Positions 5,115 to 6,564 of a stretch of DNA of 6,564 bases are shown here, piece after piece; positions within the stretch are counted from its first letter, which is position 1, and the number at the start of each line of letters is the position of its first letter. The stretch is taken from positions 1 through 6,564 of the forward strand of contig JAEWMK010000458.1 of assembly GCA_023457235.1 (NCBI GenBank), written 5' to 3'. Under the pieces are notes generated by a model that saw only the letters and a program-made list of their open reading frames with translations, did not search any database and was not told where the DNA came from. The position numbers and the translations under genes were made by a program. Source of the DNA: Bacillota bacterium (GTDB taxonomy: Bacteria > Bacillota > Bacilli > Bacillales > Bacillaceae_J).

Positions 5115-5990
5115 ATGAAGAAACTATTACTTTTAGTTACAACGCTTTTCGTAGTTTTTGCCCTAGCAGCTTGTGGCGGTGGCAAAACAGAAGAAAATGC
5201 AACTGGGGAAAATCAAGAGGGTACAACAGAACAAACGGAAAAAACAGAACCTGTAAAATTAGTTGTAGGTGCATCAAACGTTCCACATGCTGAAATTTTA
5301 GAACAAGCAGAGCCTATTTTAGCTGAAAAAGGAATTGAGCTAAAAATCGTTCCTTTCCAAGACTATATCTTACCTAATAAAGCGTTAAATGATAAAGAAA
5401 TTGATGCAAACTATTTTCAACATATTCCTTACTTAGAGGCACAAAAGAAAGAATTCGGGTATGACTTCGTTAATGCTGGTGGTATTCATATCGAACCAAT
5501 CGGTATTTATTCTAAAAATTATAAGTCACTTGAAGAGCTTCCAGAAGGCGCAAAAATTATTATGAGTAACTCGATCCCTGACCATGGTCGTATTTTATCA
5601 ATGCTTGAAGAAAAAGGTTTAATTAAGTTAAAAGAAGGTATTGAGAAAACAACAGCAACTTTAGATGATATTATTGAAAATCCGAAAAAGTTAGAGTTCG
5701 TTGCTGATGTAGAAGCTGGTCTTTTACCACAGGTGTATAACAATGGTGAAGGGGATGCAGCGTTAATCAACGCTAACTATGCTTTAGATGCTGGTCTAGA
5801 TCCTGCTAAAGATCCAATCGCTGTTGAATCACCAGAAAACAACCCATACGTTAACGTGATAGCTGTTCGTAGTGGTGATGAAAATCGTGAGGAAATCAAA
5901 ACTTTAGTAGAAGTTTTACAATCACAAGAAATTTCTGATTTTATTAATGAAAAATACCAAGGTGCAGTTATTCCTGCTGCAGCTAAATAA
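5115..5990 (+). CDS. metQ: Methionine-binding lipoprotein MetQ of the ABC importer
   Basis: MetQ captures methionine outside the cell membrane and hands it to MetP. The N-terminus is a lipoprotein signal: MKK, a hydrophobic core, and lipobox LAAC (17-20), so Cys20 would be lipidated and anchor the protein. A polar linker of about 26 residues (21-46), rich in E, T, G and N, precedes the folded domain. Family (NlpA / lipoprotein_9) motifs include ASNVPHAEILEQAEPIL (53-69), DANYFQHIPYL (97-107), NAGGIHIEPIGIYSK (120-134), GDAALINANYA (213-223) and ENNPYVNVIAVR (241-252), all close to B. subtilis MetQ. The length of 291 is slightly above the usual because of the linker. A strong AGGAGG (5101-5106) lies 8 bases before the ATG. 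It is the last gene of metNPQ. The repeat-like hairpin just upstream could let this gene be expressed at a different level from metNP, which would suit a binding protein needed in excess; that part is inference. Confidence 0.97.
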   Translation: MKKLLLLVTTLFVVFALAACGGGKTEENATGENQEGTTEQTEKTEPVKLVVGASNVPHAEILEQAEPILAEKGIELKIVPFQDYILPNKALNDKEIDANYFQHIPYLEAQKKEFGYDFVNAGGIHIEPIGIYSKNYKSLEELPEGAKIIMSNSIPDHGRILSMLEEKGLIKLKEGIEKTTATLDDIIENPKKLEFVADVEAGLLPQVYNNGEGDAALINANYALDAGLDPAKDPIAVESPENNPYVNVIAVRSGDENREEIKTLVEVLQSQEISDFINEKYQGAVIPAAAK

Positions 5991-6009
5991 TAAGTAAAAA
6001 AGTATAAAC

Positions 6010-6047
6010 AGGCATGAGGATGTCGATACCACTCCTCATGTCTATTT
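6010..6047 (+). terminator. Probable terminator after metQ
   Basis: An 11-bp stem pairs 6010-6020 with 6033-6043 (one G-T wobble at 6012/6041) around a 12-base loop. The following T-run is weak (TCTATTT), so it may act as a leaky terminator or as an mRNA 3'-end stabiliser. Confidence 0.62.
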
Positions 6048-6155
6048 GCGTTGACTGTATGATTTATCGCATATTACAAAAACTAGAAAGAATTGCGGAA
6101 ATATACTTTATAAACATTTTAGTATAAAAAGTATCGTTAACAAAATAACTCATGG

Positions 6156-6184
6156 TTGATAAGTATTTTCTTTTGGTATAGAAT
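6156..6184 (+). promoter_or_regulatory. Probable promoter of sufC
   Basis: TTGATA (6156-6161) and TAGAAT (6179-6184) are separated by exactly 17 bases, each matching the sigma-A consensus at five of six positions. Transcription would start near 6191, giving a leader of about 78 bases. GAAT recurs at 6181, 6187, 6193 and 6204 across and just downstream of the -10. Confidence 0.72.
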
Positions 6185-6268
6185 TAGAATGAGAATAGAT
6201 TGAGAATGAAAGCTCCTTTTAAAAAATCGTTGTAATTAAAGGGACTAGTATAAAATGGAGGTATTAAA

Positions 6269-6564
6269 ATGTCGTCTACTTTATCAATTAAAGATCTACA
6301 TGTTGAGATTGAGGGAAAAGAAATTTTAAAAGGTGTGAACCTTGAAGTGAAAGGTGGAGAGATCCATGCGATCATGGGTCCAAACGGAACAGGTAAATCG
6401 ACCCTTGCCTCAGCAATCATGGGACATCCTAAATATACAGTAACTAAAGGTAGTATAACATTAGATGGACAAAATGTGCTAGAGATGGCAGTAGATGAGC
6501 GAGCTCGTGCAGGCTTGTTTTTAGCAATGCAATATCCAAGTGAGATCACTGGGGTTACAAATTC
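6269..6564 (+). CDS. sufC: Fe-S cluster assembly ATPase SufC (3' end outside window)
   Basis: SufC is the ABC-type ATPase of the SufBCD scaffold that builds iron-sulfur clusters in the cytoplasm; it is not a transporter. The 98 complete codons seen before the window ends cover the N-terminal part of a protein usually about 250-260 residues long. It shows LSIKDLHVEIEGKEILKGVN, Walker A GPNGTGKST (37-45), the SufC-typical MGHPKYTVTKGSI (51-63) and Q-loop Gln88 in FLAMQYPSEI. The ATG has TGGAGG (6256-6261) 7 bases upstream. It has its own promoter and is expected to lead a suf operon (sufD, sufS, sufU and sufB in B. subtilis) beyond the window edge. No damage is seen in the visible part. Confidence 0.97.
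   Translation, partial: MSSTLSIKDLHVEIEGKEILKGVNLEVKGGEIHAIMGPNGTGKSTLASAIMGHPKYTVTKGSITLDGQNVLEMAVDERARAGLFLAMQYPSEITGVTN

Noticed and set aside
6103..6134. AT-rich inverted repeat (ATACTTT at 6103-6109, AAAGTAT at 6128-6134) upstream of the sufC promoter
   Set aside because: Seven pairs across 18 bases are easily expected by chance in such AT-rich DNA, and it lies upstream of the -35 with no other support.
6184..6549. Minus-strand 121-codon frame opposite sufC
   Set aside because: It is a shadow of the clearly coding sufC frame and its promoter region.
1..6564. A new defence, mobile or multi-gene accessory system
   Set aside because: All complete genes are housekeeping methionine-pathway genes or a small SCP2-like gene, the edge genes are recognisable families, and no transposase, integrase, tRNA, rRNA or CRISPR sequence is seen. 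The novelty here is in the RNA leaders.

Overview
The window comes from a low-GC Firmicute of the Bacillaceae type. The signs are AT-rich codon use, strong AGGAGG/GGAGGTG ribosome binding sites, sigma-A-like promoters, S-box (SAM-I) riboswitches that control methionine genes by transcription termination, and a MetQ lipoprotein very like that of Bacillus subtilis. The order SCP2-like gene, metN-metP-metQ, then sufC also resembles the B. subtilis yusD-metNPQ-suf neighbourhood as I remember it. I cannot name the species.

Layout. Positions 1-821 hold the 3' end of an anti-sigma-I factor (RsgI-like) gene with a long lysine/asparagine/aspartate-rich tail and an in-frame (AAT)9 microsatellite, closed by a strong terminator (841-882). 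A small SCP2-like protein follows (988-1344). Then come two methionine transcription units, each with its own promoter, SAM-I riboswitch and terminator: metY (1623-2942), an O-acetylhomoserine sulfhydrylase, and metN-metP-metQ (3260-5990), the ATPase, permease and lipoprotein of a methionine ABC importer. metN and metP overlap by 8 bases. metP and metQ are separated by a structured element of about 140 bases that looks like a dispersed Bacillaceae intergenic repeat. After a hairpin with a weak U-tract, a separate promoter leads to sufC (from 6269, cut by the window end), the ATPase of the SUF iron-sulfur cluster machinery.

How the genes work together. metY makes homocysteine from O-acetylhomoserine and sulfide, and metNPQ imports methionine. 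Both are switched off when SAM is plentiful. SufC belongs to iron-sulfur assembly, which draws sulfur from cysteine, so much of the window concerns sulfur metabolism. I found no new multi-gene system. The most unusual feature is the metNPQ riboswitch: it appears to lack the whole P4 stem-loop of a normal SAM-I aptamer, yet keeps the pseudoknot through a compensated 4-bp pairing (TGTG with CACA) and keeps the SAM-pocket bases. The complete metY riboswitch 1.6 kb upstream gives an internal comparison.
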